Source: Spongiactinospora rosea (GTDB lineage: Bacteria; Actinomycetota; Actinomycetes; Streptosporangiales; Streptosporangiaceae). From it: 64,000 nt of DNA. Shown piece after piece: positions 1 through 8,071 of the stretch. A program made the translations under genes and the position numbers. The DNA lies in NCBI RefSeq assembly GCF_003315795.1, contig NZ_QMEY01000003.1:680340-744339 (forward strand). The letters run 5' to 3'. Below the pieces are notes generated by a model. The model worked only from the letters and a program-made list of their open reading frames with translations. It ran no database searches and was not told the DNA's origin. How positions within the stretch are numbered: the stretch's first letter is position 1; each line of letters starts with the position of its first letter.

Positions 1-305
1 ATCAGCCCGATCCGCCGCCCCCTGACCCGCCCGGCCAGTACGGCGGGCGGCGCGGAGAGCAGTTCGACCGGCTCCCCGTCGCCTTCCAGCCAGGCCGCGC
101 CGGACACGGTGGCGTTGCCCGGCAGCAGCCCGAGCAGCGCGTGCGCGAGCACCGACTTGCCGCACCCGGACTCCCCGACCAGGGCCAGGCAGCGGCCCGG
201 CCGTACGGTGAAGTTCGCGTCGCTGACCGCCCGCACGGTCCCGCCGGGGACGCGGAAGGTCACCGTCAGCCCCTCGGCGCGCAGCAGCCGTCCTTGAGTG
301 GTCAC
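1..305 (-). CDS. Peptide/nickel ABC transporter ATP-binding protein, N-terminal part (NikD/DppD type)
   Basis: The N-terminal ~100 residues of an ABC ATPase that runs off the left edge of the window. A Walker A motif GESGCGKS is visible, preceded by the short beta-rich segment typical of OppD/DppD/NikD proteins. The GTG start at 305-303 overlaps the stop of the upstream permease gene by four bases (GTGA), so it is translationally coupled as the fourth gene of the operon. It would energise import by the two permeases from the cytoplasmic face. The substrate cannot be read from this fragment. The operator-like site upstream of the operon hints at nickel rather than peptides. Confidence 0.88.
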   Translation of the reverse strand, partial: MTTQGRLLRAEGLTVTFRVPGGTVRAVSDANFTVRPGRCLALVGESGCGKSVLAHALLGLLPGNATVSGAAWLEGDGEPVELLSAPPAVLAGRVRGRRIGL

Positions 306-1114
306 AGTTCCAGCTCCGATCGCTGCCTGGGGTTCAGCCGGTCGCGCAGCCGCTGCGCGAGCACCGCCACGGCCAGCGTGGGCACCAGGATGAACAGGCC
401 GGGCACCAGGCTCGGCCACCACGCGCCGGTGAGCAGCGAGCGCTGCCCGTCGCTGATCATGTTGCCCAGCGAGGCCAAATGCGGCGGCAGGCCCAGCCCG
501 AGGAAGCTGAGCGCGGTCTCGTGCCAGATGGCGTGCGGCACCATCAGCACCGTGGCCAGCAGCAGGTGCGGGAACAGGTGTGGCAGCAGGTGCCTGCGCA
601 CGACCCGGGTACGGCTGGCCCCGCCGGAGATCGCCGCCTCCACGAACGGGCGCGAACGCAGCGACAGCACCTCCGAGCGGACGATCCGGGCGGCCGTCGT
701 CCAGTGCGTGACGCCGACCGAGACCACCACGGCGACCGGGCTCGGCGCGAACAGCGCGACGATGAAGATGCCGAACAGCAGGTGCGGCAGCGCGTTGAAG
801 CCGTCCACGACGCGCATCAGCAGCCGGTCGGCCAGGCCGCCCAAGCTGCCCGCGGCGAGCCCGACCAGGCCGCCGATGACCATGCTGACCAGCGCGGCCA
901 CCAGACCGACCAGGAAGGAGACGCGCAGCCCGTAGATCGACCTGACCAGCAGGTCGCGGCCCACCTCGTCGGTGCCGAACAGGTGGGAAAGGGACGGGGG
1001 CTGCCCCGCCGCGCGCAGGTCCACCAGGCTCTGGTCCAGTTGCACGATCGGCGGGACCAGGACGACGGCCAGGGCCAGGACGGCGAGGGCGGCCAGTGAG
1101 AGGCGTACCGGCAT
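302..1114 (-). CDS. ABC transporter permease, DppC/NikC type
   Basis: A 270-residue inner-membrane permease. A short N-terminal stretch and first membrane segment are followed by a periplasmic loop containing FGTDEVGRDLL, the signature of DppC/OppC/NikC proteins, and then the BPD_transp_1 domain. The cytoplasmic EAA-type loop that docks the ATPase is in the region around EAAISGGASRTRVV. Near the C-terminus is FLGLGLPPHLASLGNMI, also characteristic of the family. The ATG start shares one base with the stop of the preceding permease gene (TGATG). It forms a heterodimeric channel with that permease. Length is normal for the family. Confidence 0.93.
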   Translation of the reverse strand: MPVRLSLAALAVLALAVVLVPPIVQLDQSLVDLRAAGQPPSLSHLFGTDEVGRDLLVRSIYGLRVSFLVGLVAALVSMVIGGLVGLAAGSLGGLADRLLMRVVDGFNALPHLLFGIFIVALFAPSPVAVVVSVGVTHWTTAARIVRSEVLSLRSRPFVEAAISGGASRTRVVRRHLLPHLFPHLLLATVLMVPHAIWHETALSFLGLGLPPHLASLGNMISDGQRSLLTGAWWPSLVPGLFILVPTLAVAVLAQRLRDRLNPRQRSELEL

Positions 1115-2094
1115 CAGCCCACCCCCAGCGTACGGACCCGGGGGTCGGCGACGGTGTAGGCGATGTCGGCGAGCAGGTTGCCGGCCAGCACCGCCACGGT
1201 GCCGAGCAGGGTCAGCGCGGCCAGCAGCGGGAAGTCCACGGCCAGCGCCGCCTGCACCGACGTACCGGCCACGCCCGGCCAGGAGAACACGGTCTCCACC
1301 AGGATCGCGCCGGTCACCAGTTCGGGCATCCGGGCCCCGAGCAGGGTCAGGAACGGCAGCAGCGCCGAGCGCAGCGCATGCCGGACCAGGATCGTGCGTT
1401 CGCGCAGGCCGCGCGCCCGGGCGCCGATCACGAAGTCCTCGCGCAGGGTGCCGATCACCGACTCGCGTACGTACAGGACCAGCCACGACGACTGCGACAC
1501 GGCGAGCACCACCACGGGCAGCACCATGTGCGCGGCCACGTCGCCGACGGTGATCGAGGTCGAGGCGGCGTCGGTGAGGCCGCCCGCGGGCAGCCAGCCG
1601 AGCGTCACCGCGAACACCGAGATCGCCAGCAGGCCGAGCCAGAACACCGGCGCGGCCTCGTTGGCGAACGCGCCCCCGACGATCAGCCGGTCCAGCCACG
1701 ACCCGCGCCGCCAGGCCGCGATCGTGCCGACCACCAGCGAGGCGGCGAACATCAGCACCATCGCCGAGCCGGTGGCCAGCAGGGTCCAGCCCAGCCGTTC
1801 GCCGATGACCTCGGCCACCGGCCGGTGGAAGGAGCGGGACTCGCCGAGGTCGCCGCTCACCAGATTGCCGAACCACGCGGCGAACTGCTCGTGGACCGGC
1901 CGGTCCAGCCCCCAGTTCGCCCGGATCTGCTCAAGGATCTCCGGGGAGGTGACCAGCGCCCGGTCGCCCAGGTACTGCCGCACGGGGTCGAACGGCGAGG
2001 CCTGGGCGAGGGCGAACATCACGATGGTGACGATCACGAGCAGCGGGACGGCGAACGCGACCCGCCAGGCGACCATCCGCAGGACGGCTCTCAC
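1114..2094 (-). CDS. ABC transporter permease, DppB/NikB type
   Basis: A 326-residue permease with an N-terminal membrane helix (FAVPLLVIVTIVMFALA), a large periplasmic loop with the family sequence FGNLVSGDLGESRSF, and a C-terminal BPD_transp_1 domain with the coupling loop around DFVIGARARGLRERTI. The GTG start at 2094 was chosen because it overlaps the binding-protein stop by four bases (GTGA), as expected for tightly coupled operon genes; an extended upstream reading has no coding character. It pairs with the downstream DppC/NikC-type permease. Confidence 0.92.
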   Translation of the reverse strand: MRAVLRMVAWRVAFAVPLLVIVTIVMFALAQASPFDPVRQYLGDRALVTSPEILEQIRANWGLDRPVHEQFAAWFGNLVSGDLGESRSFHRPVAEVIGERLGWTLLATGSAMVLMFAASLVVGTIAAWRRGSWLDRLIVGGAFANEAAPVFWLGLLAISVFAVTLGWLPAGGLTDAASTSITVGDVAAHMVLPVVVLAVSQSSWLVLYVRESVIGTLREDFVIGARARGLRERTILVRHALRSALLPFLTLLGARMPELVTGAILVETVFSWPGVAGTSVQAALAVDFPLLAALTLLGTVAVLAGNLLADIAYTVADPRVRTLGVG

Positions 2095-3644
2095 GCGGCG
2101 GGTTTCCAGGTGTGGATCGTCGCGAACAGCCCGCCGGTGGCGTGCTCGTGCGCGTCCACGCCCGGGGTGATCCCGGTGTACTGGCCGCGGACCACGTAGA
2201 CGTGCTTGAGGAACACGATGTAGGTCCACGCCTGGTCATCGTGGATGAACTTCTGGAACTCGCGGTACGCCTGCTTGCGTTCCGCGTCGCCGGCGGACGC
2301 GCGGCCCTTGTCGAGGAGTTCGTCCACCTTGGGGTTGTTGTAGTGGCCCGGGTTGAAGTATCCCTCTCCGGCGTACTTGGAGTGGAACAGCTCGTAGTTG
2401 ATGTAGTCGGGGTCATAAGGGCTGCCGTAGCCCATGATCAGCGCGTCCTCGGCCATGCGCGGCTCGATGGCGTCCCAGTCCAGGCCGGCCGGCTCCACCG
2501 CGATGCCGATCTTCTTGGCGTCGGAGGCGACGGCCAGCGCCAGTTCCTTGCGCAGCGAGTCGCCCGCCGGGTACATGAGCGTGAACTCAGCCCTGCGGCC
2601 GTCCTTCTCCCTGATCCCGTCGGCGCCCGGCTTGTACCCGGCCTCCTCCAGCAGCCGCTTGGCGGCCTCCTGGTCCGTCTTGCCGGTCACCTCGGGGTTG
2701 TGCCAGGCGGTGTCGGGCGAGATGGGCCCGTACGCCGGGGTGCCCGCGCCGGCCAGGATCGCGTCCACGATCGCCTGCCGGTCGATGGCCAGATCGACGG
2801 CCTTGCGGATGGCCTTGTCACCGGTCACCGGCTGCTTCATCGGCCAGGCGATACCGCGGTAGTCGGCGGTGTGGGCGTCGTACACGGTCAGCCCCTGCTG
2901 CCCGCGGAACCCGGCCGCGGCCTTGGGCGGCAGCACGGTGGCGTCGAATTCACCGGCCCGCAACCGCGTGGCCCGGACATTGTCATCGGGCGCGAACGCG
3001 AGCACCAGCCGGGAGATCGCCGGAGCGCCGCCCCAGTAGTCCTTGTTCGCCTCCAGCACGACCTTGTCGCCGGGGGTCCAGGACACGAACTTGTACGGCC
3101 CGCTGCCCACGGGCCTGGTCTTCTCCAGCGTCCCCTTCGGCACGATGCCGAGGGTGGTGCGCTGGGGGAGCGGGGCGTAGGGGTGGTTCAGCTCGAACAC
3201 GACCGTGGTGGGGTCGGGCGCCTCCACCTCTTTGATCGCGGCGTAGTCGCCCCTGATCGAGGAGTTGTTCTTGGGGTCGAGCAGCGCCTCGTAGGTGTAC
3301 TCGACGTCTTCACTGGTGAGCGGCTTGCCGTCGTGGAACTTCACACCTTGGCGCAGGGTGAACGTGACGGTCTTGCCGTCCTCGGAGATCTGCGGGGGCG
3401 CGGTGGCGAGGGAGGGCTTGAGGGTGAGGTCGGGGGACCGGGTCATCAGGCCGTCGAACATCATCGACCCGCCGTCAGGGGAGAAGCCGAGCACGGGGCT
3501 CAGGTTGTCGAACTCAGAGCTCATCCCGATGACGAACGTGCCGTCGTCGGCCTTGCCCGCCGGTGCGGCGGGGCCTTTGGGCGCGGAGCAGGCGGCGGCG
3601 GTCAGCATGCCGAACGCGACAGACAGCGCGATCAGGCGCTTCAT
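2091..3644 (-). CDS. ABC transporter substrate-binding lipoprotein, family 5 (peptide/nickel)
   Basis: A 517-residue solute-binding protein of the SBP_bac_5 family. The N-terminus is a lipoprotein signal peptide with the modified cysteine at about residue 19 (MLTAAACSA), so it should be anchored outside the membrane. The body carries family sequences such as LRQGVKFHDGKPLTSEDVEYTYEA (shown only in part here as VKFHDGKPLTSEDV), AVDLAIDRQAI and the C-terminal YINYELFHSKY. The ATG at 3644 has a good GGAGG ribosome site just upstream. It is the first gene of the importer operon. Family 5 proteins bind peptides, nickel complexes or opines. The Nur-like box upstream favours nickel, but that is inference. 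Confidence 0.9.
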   Translation of the reverse strand: MKRLIALSVAFGMLTAAACSAPKGPAAPAGKADDGTFVIGMSSEFDNLSPVLGFSPDGGSMMFDGLMTRSPDLTLKPSLATAPPQISEDGKTVTFTLRQGVKFHDGKPLTSEDVEYTYEALLDPKNNSSIRGDYAAIKEVEAPDPTTVVFELNHPYAPLPQRTTLGIVPKGTLEKTRPVGSGPYKFVSWTPGDKVVLEANKDYWGGAPAISRLVLAFAPDDNVRATRLRAGEFDATVLPPKAAAGFRGQQGLTVYDAHTADYRGIAWPMKQPVTGDKAIRKAVDLAIDRQAIVDAILAGAGTPAYGPISPDTAWHNPEVTGKTDQEAAKRLLEEAGYKPGADGIREKDGRRAEFTLMYPAGDSLRKELALAVASDAKKIGIAVEPAGLDWDAIEPRMAEDALIMGYGSPYDPDYINYELFHSKYAGEGYFNPGHYNNPKVDELLDKGRASAGDAERKQAYREFQKFIHDDQAWTYIVFLKHVYVVRGQYTGITPGVDAHEHATGGLFATIHTWKPAA

Positions 3645-3689
3645 TACAGATAACCTCCGAGGTGCGATCAAATCGGACCCTAACCAGGA

Positions 3690-3719
3690 TTGTTCGCAGT
3701 TGCAAACAAGTCGCAACTG
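3690..3719. promoter_or_regulatory. Nur-box-like operator between the ABC importer operon and the Smr gene
   Basis: Positions 3700-3716 read TTGCAA, five bases, TCGCAA. The Streptomyces nickel regulator Nur is reported to bind tTGCaa-N5-ttGCAA, so the site differs from consensus at one weak position. The same stretch also contains a 20-bp near-palindrome (3690-3709, 8 of 10 bases matching per arm) and a 7-bp inverted repeat CAGTTGC/GCAACTG (3697-3703 and 3713-3719). It lies about 50 bp upstream of the binding-protein start, and just upstream of the -10 element of the divergent gene. Confidence 0.55.
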
Positions 3720-3729
3720 GGGGTCCGCG

Positions 3730-3735
3730 TAGACT
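3730..3735 (+). promoter_or_regulatory. -10 element of a probable leaderless promoter for the Smr gene
   Basis: TAGACT fits the actinobacterial -10 consensus TANNNT and ends six bases before the GTG start at 3742. No Shine-Dalgarno sequence is present, so transcription probably begins at or next to the start codon. Confidence 0.5.
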
Positions 3736-3741
3736 CCTCCC

Positions 3742-3996
3742 GTGAAGCTGAAGCTGGATCTCCACCCGATCTACAACCGGGGCGGCGAGATCGACAAGGC
3801 GCTGCGCGGCATCATCGACGAGGCCATCCGGAAGAAGGCGACGGAGGTCGAGATCATTCCGGGCAAGGGCTCAGGGCAGTTGAAGAAGAAGGTCCTGCGC
3901 TTCCTTGATCAGAAGGAGATCAAGGCCCTGTACCACCGCATCGACAAGGACTCCAAGAACCACGGGCGGCTGTTCGTCTACTTCCGCCACCGCTGA
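3742..3996 (+). CDS. Smr-domain protein
   Basis: An 84-residue protein that is essentially a lone Smr domain (the MutS2 C-terminal endonuclease-like fold). The LDLHP motif near the N-terminus (LDLHG in most members), the central VEIIPGKGSGQLKK (the GKGSG loop) and the C-terminal RLFVYF strand are visible. Single-domain Smr proteins have been linked to nucleic-acid nicking and, in some bacteria, ribosome rescue; the role here is not determined. The GTG start has no ribosome site but sits six bases after a TAGACT element. It is divergent from the importer operon and shares its control region. Confidence 0.85.
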   Translation: MKLKLDLHPIYNRGGEIDKALRGIIDEAIRKKATEVEIIPGKGSGQLKKKVLRFLDQKEIKALYHRIDKDSKNHGRLFVYFRHR

Positions 3997-4147
3997 TACC
4001 TCCACCACCACCGCCGAGCGGGACGCCACGCGGTGGGAAAAGCTGGGTAACGGCCACATATGCGGTGGCCTGGTGTCACGTCTGTGAATCCAGGCGAATG
4101 ATGCGCTGTTCGTGACGAGTGTCGTGAACGAGTCGCTGGAGCAGCGT

Positions 4148-5506
4148 ATGGGGCAGATGACAATGATCGGTACGACCGCGCTCGCGGCCGTACTGCTGAT
4201 CACCGGCGAGACGGCCGCGCGCGGAGACGCCGGGCTCGAACGGCCCCCAGGGGACGGCAAGGTCGCGGCATCCCCGGTGCAGGACCCCGCCGCGACCCTG
4301 GCCTACTGGACGGACGCCCGCCTGGCGGCGGTGACCAACGAGCCGCCCCTCAACGGCCAGGCCCGGGGGAGCGCCCCGGCGCCGCCGGCACGCCCGGGGC
4401 GCGATGAGTCGCACACGCAACGGCCCCGGCACCGGGAACGCCCGGGCGCCGAGCGCCCGGACCGGGCCAGGCCGTCCCGCGGCGGCCCCGCGAGCCGGGA
4501 GGAGTCCAGGCGGCGGCCGGGCCCCTCGCGGTCGGTGAACCTCGCGCGGCCGGCGGCCGAAGATCCGAGGAACAGGATCCTCACCAAGGGCGGCGACAGC
4601 CGGGGGTACGCGCCCTGGCCCACGCCGTACTCGGCGGACTCGCGCTCACGCATCACCGGGAAGCTGTTCTTCTTCGACGAGGTCGACCGCCGGGACGAGA
4701 GCTGCAGCGCCAGCGTGGTCAAGTCGCAGAGCCGCAACGTGATCAGCACGGCCGCGCACTGCCTGATCAACGGGACCACCTGGTCGAGCCGGGTGCTGTT
4801 CATCCCGGCGTACCGGGAGTCGGGCGGCCGGGTGGAGAGGCCGTTCGGCCGGTGGGCGGCGACCCAGTCGTTCATCCCGCGCCGGTACCTCGACGCCAAC
4901 GCCGGGTTCAACGTGGACATCGGGCTGGTCGCGCTGGCCCCCGACGACCGGGGCCGCCGGGTGCAGAACGTGGTGGGCGGATTCGTCCCGCACATCAGCC
5001 GGACCGGCACGAAGTTCCCGCCGGTGATCAACCTGGGGTACCCGCAGGAAGGGCCGTACACCGGCGGCCTGCTGTACCGCTGCGACGCCCACGTCACCGA
5101 CCTGAACCACCGCGACGACAACAGCCTGCTGACCACCCGCAACTGCCGCGTGGCCCCGGGCAACAGCGGCGGCCCGTGGATCACCCGCTGGCCGCACCAC
5201 CACGGCCCCGGCCCGGCCATCGGCCCGCCGCCGCCGGTCTGGGAGGAAGAGGAGAAGGGCTGGCTGCGTCCATTGCCGCGCAGCGCCGAGTGCCGCCCCG
5301 AGGACCACCACCACTGGTACCTGATCGGGGTCCTGAACAGCGGAAACGGCACCTCGGAAGCGGCCAGGCTGCACCCGTCCACCTACGGGATCCTCGCCGG
5401 TCCGGCCGACCGCGCCGCGCTCCGCGCCGCCGGCCAGGACCACCGCCTCGCCACCACCAACGCCGTCCCATGCGGCACCCCGGCATCGGCCGGCTCGGAT
5501 TCCTGA
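4148..5506 (+). CDS. Secreted trypsin-like serine protease
   Basis: A 452-residue exported protein. An N-terminal hydrophobic signal segment (TTALAAVLLITGETAA) is followed by a disordered Pro/Arg-rich linker of about 120 residues and a trypsin-like (S1) domain. The catalytic triad is readable: His in STAAHCL, Asp in NVDIGLV and Ser in PGNSGGPW. The ATG at 4148 is preferred because GGAG precedes it by seven bases and the signal peptide follows directly; a GTG at 4112 is possible. The His-rich stretch after the catalytic Ser (TRWPHHHGPGP) is unusual for the family. Substrate unknown. It stands alone. Confidence 0.88.
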   Translation: MGQMTMIGTTALAAVLLITGETAARGDAGLERPPGDGKVAASPVQDPAATLAYWTDARLAAVTNEPPLNGQARGSAPAPPARPGRDESHTQRPRHRERPGAERPDRARPSRGGPASREESRRRPGPSRSVNLARPAAEDPRNRILTKGGDSRGYAPWPTPYSADSRSRITGKLFFFDEVDRRDESCSASVVKSQSRNVISTAAHCLINGTTWSSRVLFIPAYRESGGRVERPFGRWAATQSFIPRRYLDANAGFNVDIGLVALAPDDRGRRVQNVVGGFVPHISRTGTKFPPVINLGYPQEGPYTGGLLYRCDAHVTDLNHRDDNSLLTTRNCRVAPGNSGGPWITRWPHHHGPGPAIGPPPPVWEEEEKGWLRPLPRSAECRPEDHHHWYLIGVLNSGNGTSEAARLHPSTYGILAGPADRAALRAAGQDHRLATTNAVPCGTPASAGSDS

Positions 5507-5997
5507 CCCGCTGGGCCGGGCGGCCGGCCTGGAAAGGCCGTGCCGCCCGGTGCGGATTCCCGTACCGGCCGGGTGTGGGCTTTTCAAGCCGTGCATCAAC
5601 GTCGTGCCGGGCGGCCGGGTTTCCAGGCCGTACCGTCCGGTGTGGTCAGGGCCACCGATGGCCGCATCGGGATCGCGCCGGGTCCGTATCGGGTGGCCGG
5701 ACTTTCAGTGTCGCCTGGTGCGGACCGGGGCGTGCCGGGCGGTGATCGGAGGGGCCGGGCCCACCGGATGTTCGGTGGGGCCGGCCCCTCCGCGTTTTTC
5801 GGTGCCGACGCCGTTGCCGGGCGTGTCCGTGCCCCCGTGGAACGGACCTGGCCACGTCACCGGTGCGCCGGATCTGTGTCCGGCCCGGTCGGTGTCGGCC
5901 GGCTCGGCGAGTGCCGATTTCATCTGCGGGTGTGCGCTCGGCGGGCGCCCGGCGCCGGGGCGGCCCGCGCCCGGGCGCCCGGCCGAGCCGCCGGTGA
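5507..5997. other. Non-coding stretch with degenerate GC-rich repeats
   Basis: No convincing gene is seen. The segment carries imperfect repeats of a ~45-bp unit with the core GGCCGGG and GGCCGT(A/G)CCG(T/C)CCGGTG around 5513, 5607 and 5680. It also holds a strong rightward terminator (listed separately) and a GC-rich inverted repeat near 5942-5981 that may end the leftward repeat-protein gene. Confidence 0.6.
5747..5799 (+). terminator. Rho-independent terminator, rightward
   Basis: A 12-bp arm CGGAGGGGCCGG (5747-5758) pairs with CCGGCCCCTCCG (5781-5792). An inner CACCG/CGGTG pair extends the stem, and GCG TTTTT follows. It would stop transcripts coming from the protease gene. Confidence 0.75.
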
Positions 5998-6420
5998 CTA
6001 CATGGCCGCGACGACGTCGCGCGTCATGCCGGGCCGGTCGTGGCCACCGGCCCGCCGGGTGACCCTGGTGCCCCCGCAGGTGACCCGGGTACCCGACGCC
6101 ATGGTGTTCTGGCAGGTAACGAGTGTTCCGCGCATGGTCCAACTGGTGGACGCGCCGCAGGTGACGCGGGTGCCCCGGCGGTGCCTGGTCCAGCTCGTGG
6201 ACGCCATGGTCCAGCTCGTGGACCGGGGGGCGCCGGCGGTCACCCGCGTGCCCCGCATGGTCCAGCTGGTGGAGCCGCCGCAGGTGACGCGGGTGCCCCG
6301 GCGGTGCCTCGTCCAACTGGTGGACGCGGTCACCCTGGTGCCCCCACGGGTGACGCGAGTGCCCGACGACACCGCCCCGGTGTACTGCTGCCTCTGTACG
6401 GATTCCCCCGTGATACTCAC
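5998..6420 (-). CDS. Small repetitive Thr/Ser/Trp-rich protein, unrecognised
   Basis: A 140-residue reading frame built almost wholly from repeats: eight copies of GT(R/L)VT and five of STSWT, often joined as GTRVTCGGSTSWTMR. The N-terminus MSITGESVQRQQYTGAV and the C-terminus rich in Arg are non-repetitive. The GTG start at 6420 has AAGGGG six bases upstream and an AT-rich promoter-like segment (TATAAC, TATTAT) beyond that, which is why this strand was chosen. The opposite frame also lacks stops and shares the same wobble positions, so codon bias cannot separate them. No signal peptide. It could be a beta-repeat protein, a repeat-core peptide precursor, or an expanded non-coding repeat. No known family recognised. 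Confidence 0.45.
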   Translation of the reverse strand: MSITGESVQRQQYTGAVSSGTRVTRGGTRVTASTSWTRHRRGTRVTCGGSTSWTMRGTRVTAGAPRSTSWTMASTSWTRHRRGTRVTCGASTSWTMRGTLVTCQNTMASGTRVTCGGTRVTRRAGGHDRPGMTRDVVAAM

Positions 6421-7025
6421 GATCTACCCCTTGTTCAGCTCGTTGTTATAGATAATATGTTCGATAGGATGAGCGCGCGGATTCCAGGGTCGCCGGAACC
6501 CGGCGCGTTCGGGTGGAGGGTCGTCCGCGGCGATGGCGGTCGCGTCCGGAGGACGCGACGGCTCATGCCCGCGGGCCGCCCCCGTGGCAGGCTGTGGTGG
6601 TGAGTGCGCCGCCGGCGCAGGGCGTCTTCGCCGGCCCTGCCGTACCGCGTGGCGCGTGTCCCCAGCGGGTCCCACGGCCTGGTGTGGCCGTGGGCCGATG
6701 ATGTGGCCCGCTGCTCGCCCGTACCGGCGGCGAAGGCCGGTCGTGGTCGGTCAGCGGTCGATCGGCGTCATTCGCTGCCTCGCGTCCGATCGCCGTCGGT
6801 GTGCTCGCAAGCGGTCCCCCGACCGCTTCCGGGAAAGACTCCCCCGTCCCCCGGTGAACCCATCCGAACCGGTCGGCTCCTGCTCGGCCATCCGAATCGC
6901 CCCCTGTAGGTCACTCTCACCCCCTGCCGGCTTACATATGGTTCGACGCGGGCGACCGCGGGTTTGTTCGCCGAATCCGGCCGCCAATTTGATCAATATG
7001 TTCCCGGGCCCCGGGAGAGGGGCGG
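6421..7025. other. Intergenic region, promoter-like at left, otherwise empty
   Basis: The left 50 bases are unusually AT-rich (6440-6470) and carry -10-like elements on the minus strand at 6445-6450 and 6452-6457 for the repeat-protein gene. The remainder contains only short frames without ribosome sites or family resemblance. I see no gene in it. A TCCCGGG/CCCGGGA inverted repeat at about 7003-7017, next to the end of dhaM, may act as its terminator. Confidence 0.5.
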
Positions 7026-7430
7026 TCAGAGCTTGCGGAAGTCCCGGGCCTCCTCGGCCGCCGCCAGGACGTCGGCGAGCGCGGCCCCGCCGCCCGCCGT
7101 GGCCGCGGCGGCCACCGCGCCCTCCACGAACGGGGCGTCGGCGACCACGACGGAGCCGTGTTCCTCCATCAGGCGCGCGGTCAGCACCGAGCTTCCGATG
7201 TCGGGGATGAGCACCACGCCGCCGCCCCGGTCCGCCTTCTCGATCGCGGCGGCGATGCGGTCGGCGCTCGTACCGAGCCCGCCGTCCTCGTCGCCCCCGG
7301 CCGCGGCCACCGTGACCTCGCCGCCGCAGATCTGCGCGGCCATCGCCGCCGCCGCCTCCGCCAGCCCCGCGCTGTGCGACACCAGCACGATCCCCACCAT
7401 CGGCCCGCTCACCTCGCCTGCCCCGCTCAT
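7026..7430 (-). CDS. dhaM: Dihydroxyacetone kinase phosphotransfer subunit DhaM (EIIA-Man domain only)
   Basis: A 134-residue protein with the EIIA-mannose-like fold. The phosphorylated histidine is in GIVLVSHSAGLAEA. It passes phosphate from the PTS protein HPr to ADP bound on DhaL. It has only the EIIA domain, as in most Gram-positive DhaM proteins, without the HPr and EI domains of the enterobacterial form. The ATG overlaps the dhaL stop by four bases. It is third in the dhaKLM operon. Confidence 0.93.
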   Translation of the reverse strand: MSGAGEVSGPMVGIVLVSHSAGLAEAAAAMAAQICGGEVTVAAAGGDEDGGLGTSADRIAAAIEKADRGGGVVLIPDIGSSVLTARLMEEHGSVVVADAPFVEGAVAAAATAGGGAALADVLAAAEEARDFRKL

Positions 7431-8059
7431 CGTGAACCGCTCGCCGAGATGTGCAGCGCGCGCATGATCAGGGCGCTGGAGGCCGCACCGGGGTCGAGGT
7501 GGCCCATGCTGCGCTCGCCGAGGTAGCTGGCCCGGCCCTTGCGGGCGCGCAGCGGGACCGTGGCCCTGGCCCCCTCCTCGGCCGCGCGGGCCGCCGCGTC
7601 GAACGCCTTGCGCCTGCCCGCGCCGTCCTGGAGCGCCTGTTCCAGGGCCCGCACCGCCGGGGTCAGGGCGTCGACCATGGTCTTGTCGCCCTGCTCGGCC
7701 GACCCGAGCGCGCGTACCGCGGCGAGCCCGTCCGTGAGCGCCGCCGCCAGCTCGGCCGGGCTGACCTCGGGGGAGTCGCCGAGGCTCTTGCCCGCCTGCC
7801 GGAAGAAGGTCCCGTACAGGGGACCGGACGCCCCGCCCACCTTGCGGATCAGCGTGCCGCCGAGCAGTACGAGCGCGTCGCCGGGCGTGCCCGGCGGCCG
7901 GGCGGACAGCGCCGCGCGCACCGCGGCGAACCCCCGGTCCAGGTTGGCCCCGTGGTCGGCGTCGCCGATCGCCGCGTCCAGGGCGGTCAGGTGCTCGCGT
8001 TCGCCGGCGACCAGCCGGGTGATCTCATCGATCCAGTCGGTGATGAACGCCGCGTCCAC
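7427..8059 (-). CDS. dhaL: Dihydroxyacetone kinase ADP-binding subunit DhaL
   Basis: A 210-residue helical-barrel subunit. The metal/ADP-binding signature DAAIGDADHGANLDRGF near residues 28-44 supplies the Asp residues that hold Mg-ADP. GGASGPLYGTFF and the Gly-rich C-terminal segment RKGRASYLGERSMGHLDPGA are also conserved in DhaL. ADP stays bound as a cofactor and carries phosphate from DhaM to dihydroxyacetone on DhaK. It lies 12 bases after dhaK and overlaps dhaM by four bases. Confidence 0.95.
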   Translation of the reverse strand: MDAAFITDWIDEITRLVAGEREHLTALDAAIGDADHGANLDRGFAAVRAALSARPPGTPGDALVLLGGTLIRKVGGASGPLYGTFFRQAGKSLGDSPEVSPAELAAALTDGLAAVRALGSAEQGDKTMVDALTPAVRALEQALQDGAGRRKAFDAAARAAEEGARATVPLRARKGRASYLGERSMGHLDPGAASSALIMRALHISASGSR

Positions 8060-8071
8060 CGGCGGGCCTCC

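Noticed and set aside
302..1876. A 524-codon leftward frame spanning both importer permeases
   Set aside because: The first half reads the DppB-type gene out of frame. The true permease starts at 1114 with a one-base overlap.
5540..6451. Long rightward frame (303 codons) opposite the repeat-protein gene, with repeated MVQLVD and QVTRVP
   Set aside because: No ribosome site or promoter on that strand, and its first half crosses the terminator and the degenerate repeats. The leftward frame has both signals. Both share wobble positions, so the choice is not certain.
6460..6910. Small rightward genes from the AT-rich promoter region near 6450
   Set aside because: The frames have no ribosome site, no family resemblance and Arg/Pro-rich products typical of shadow frames in GC-rich DNA.
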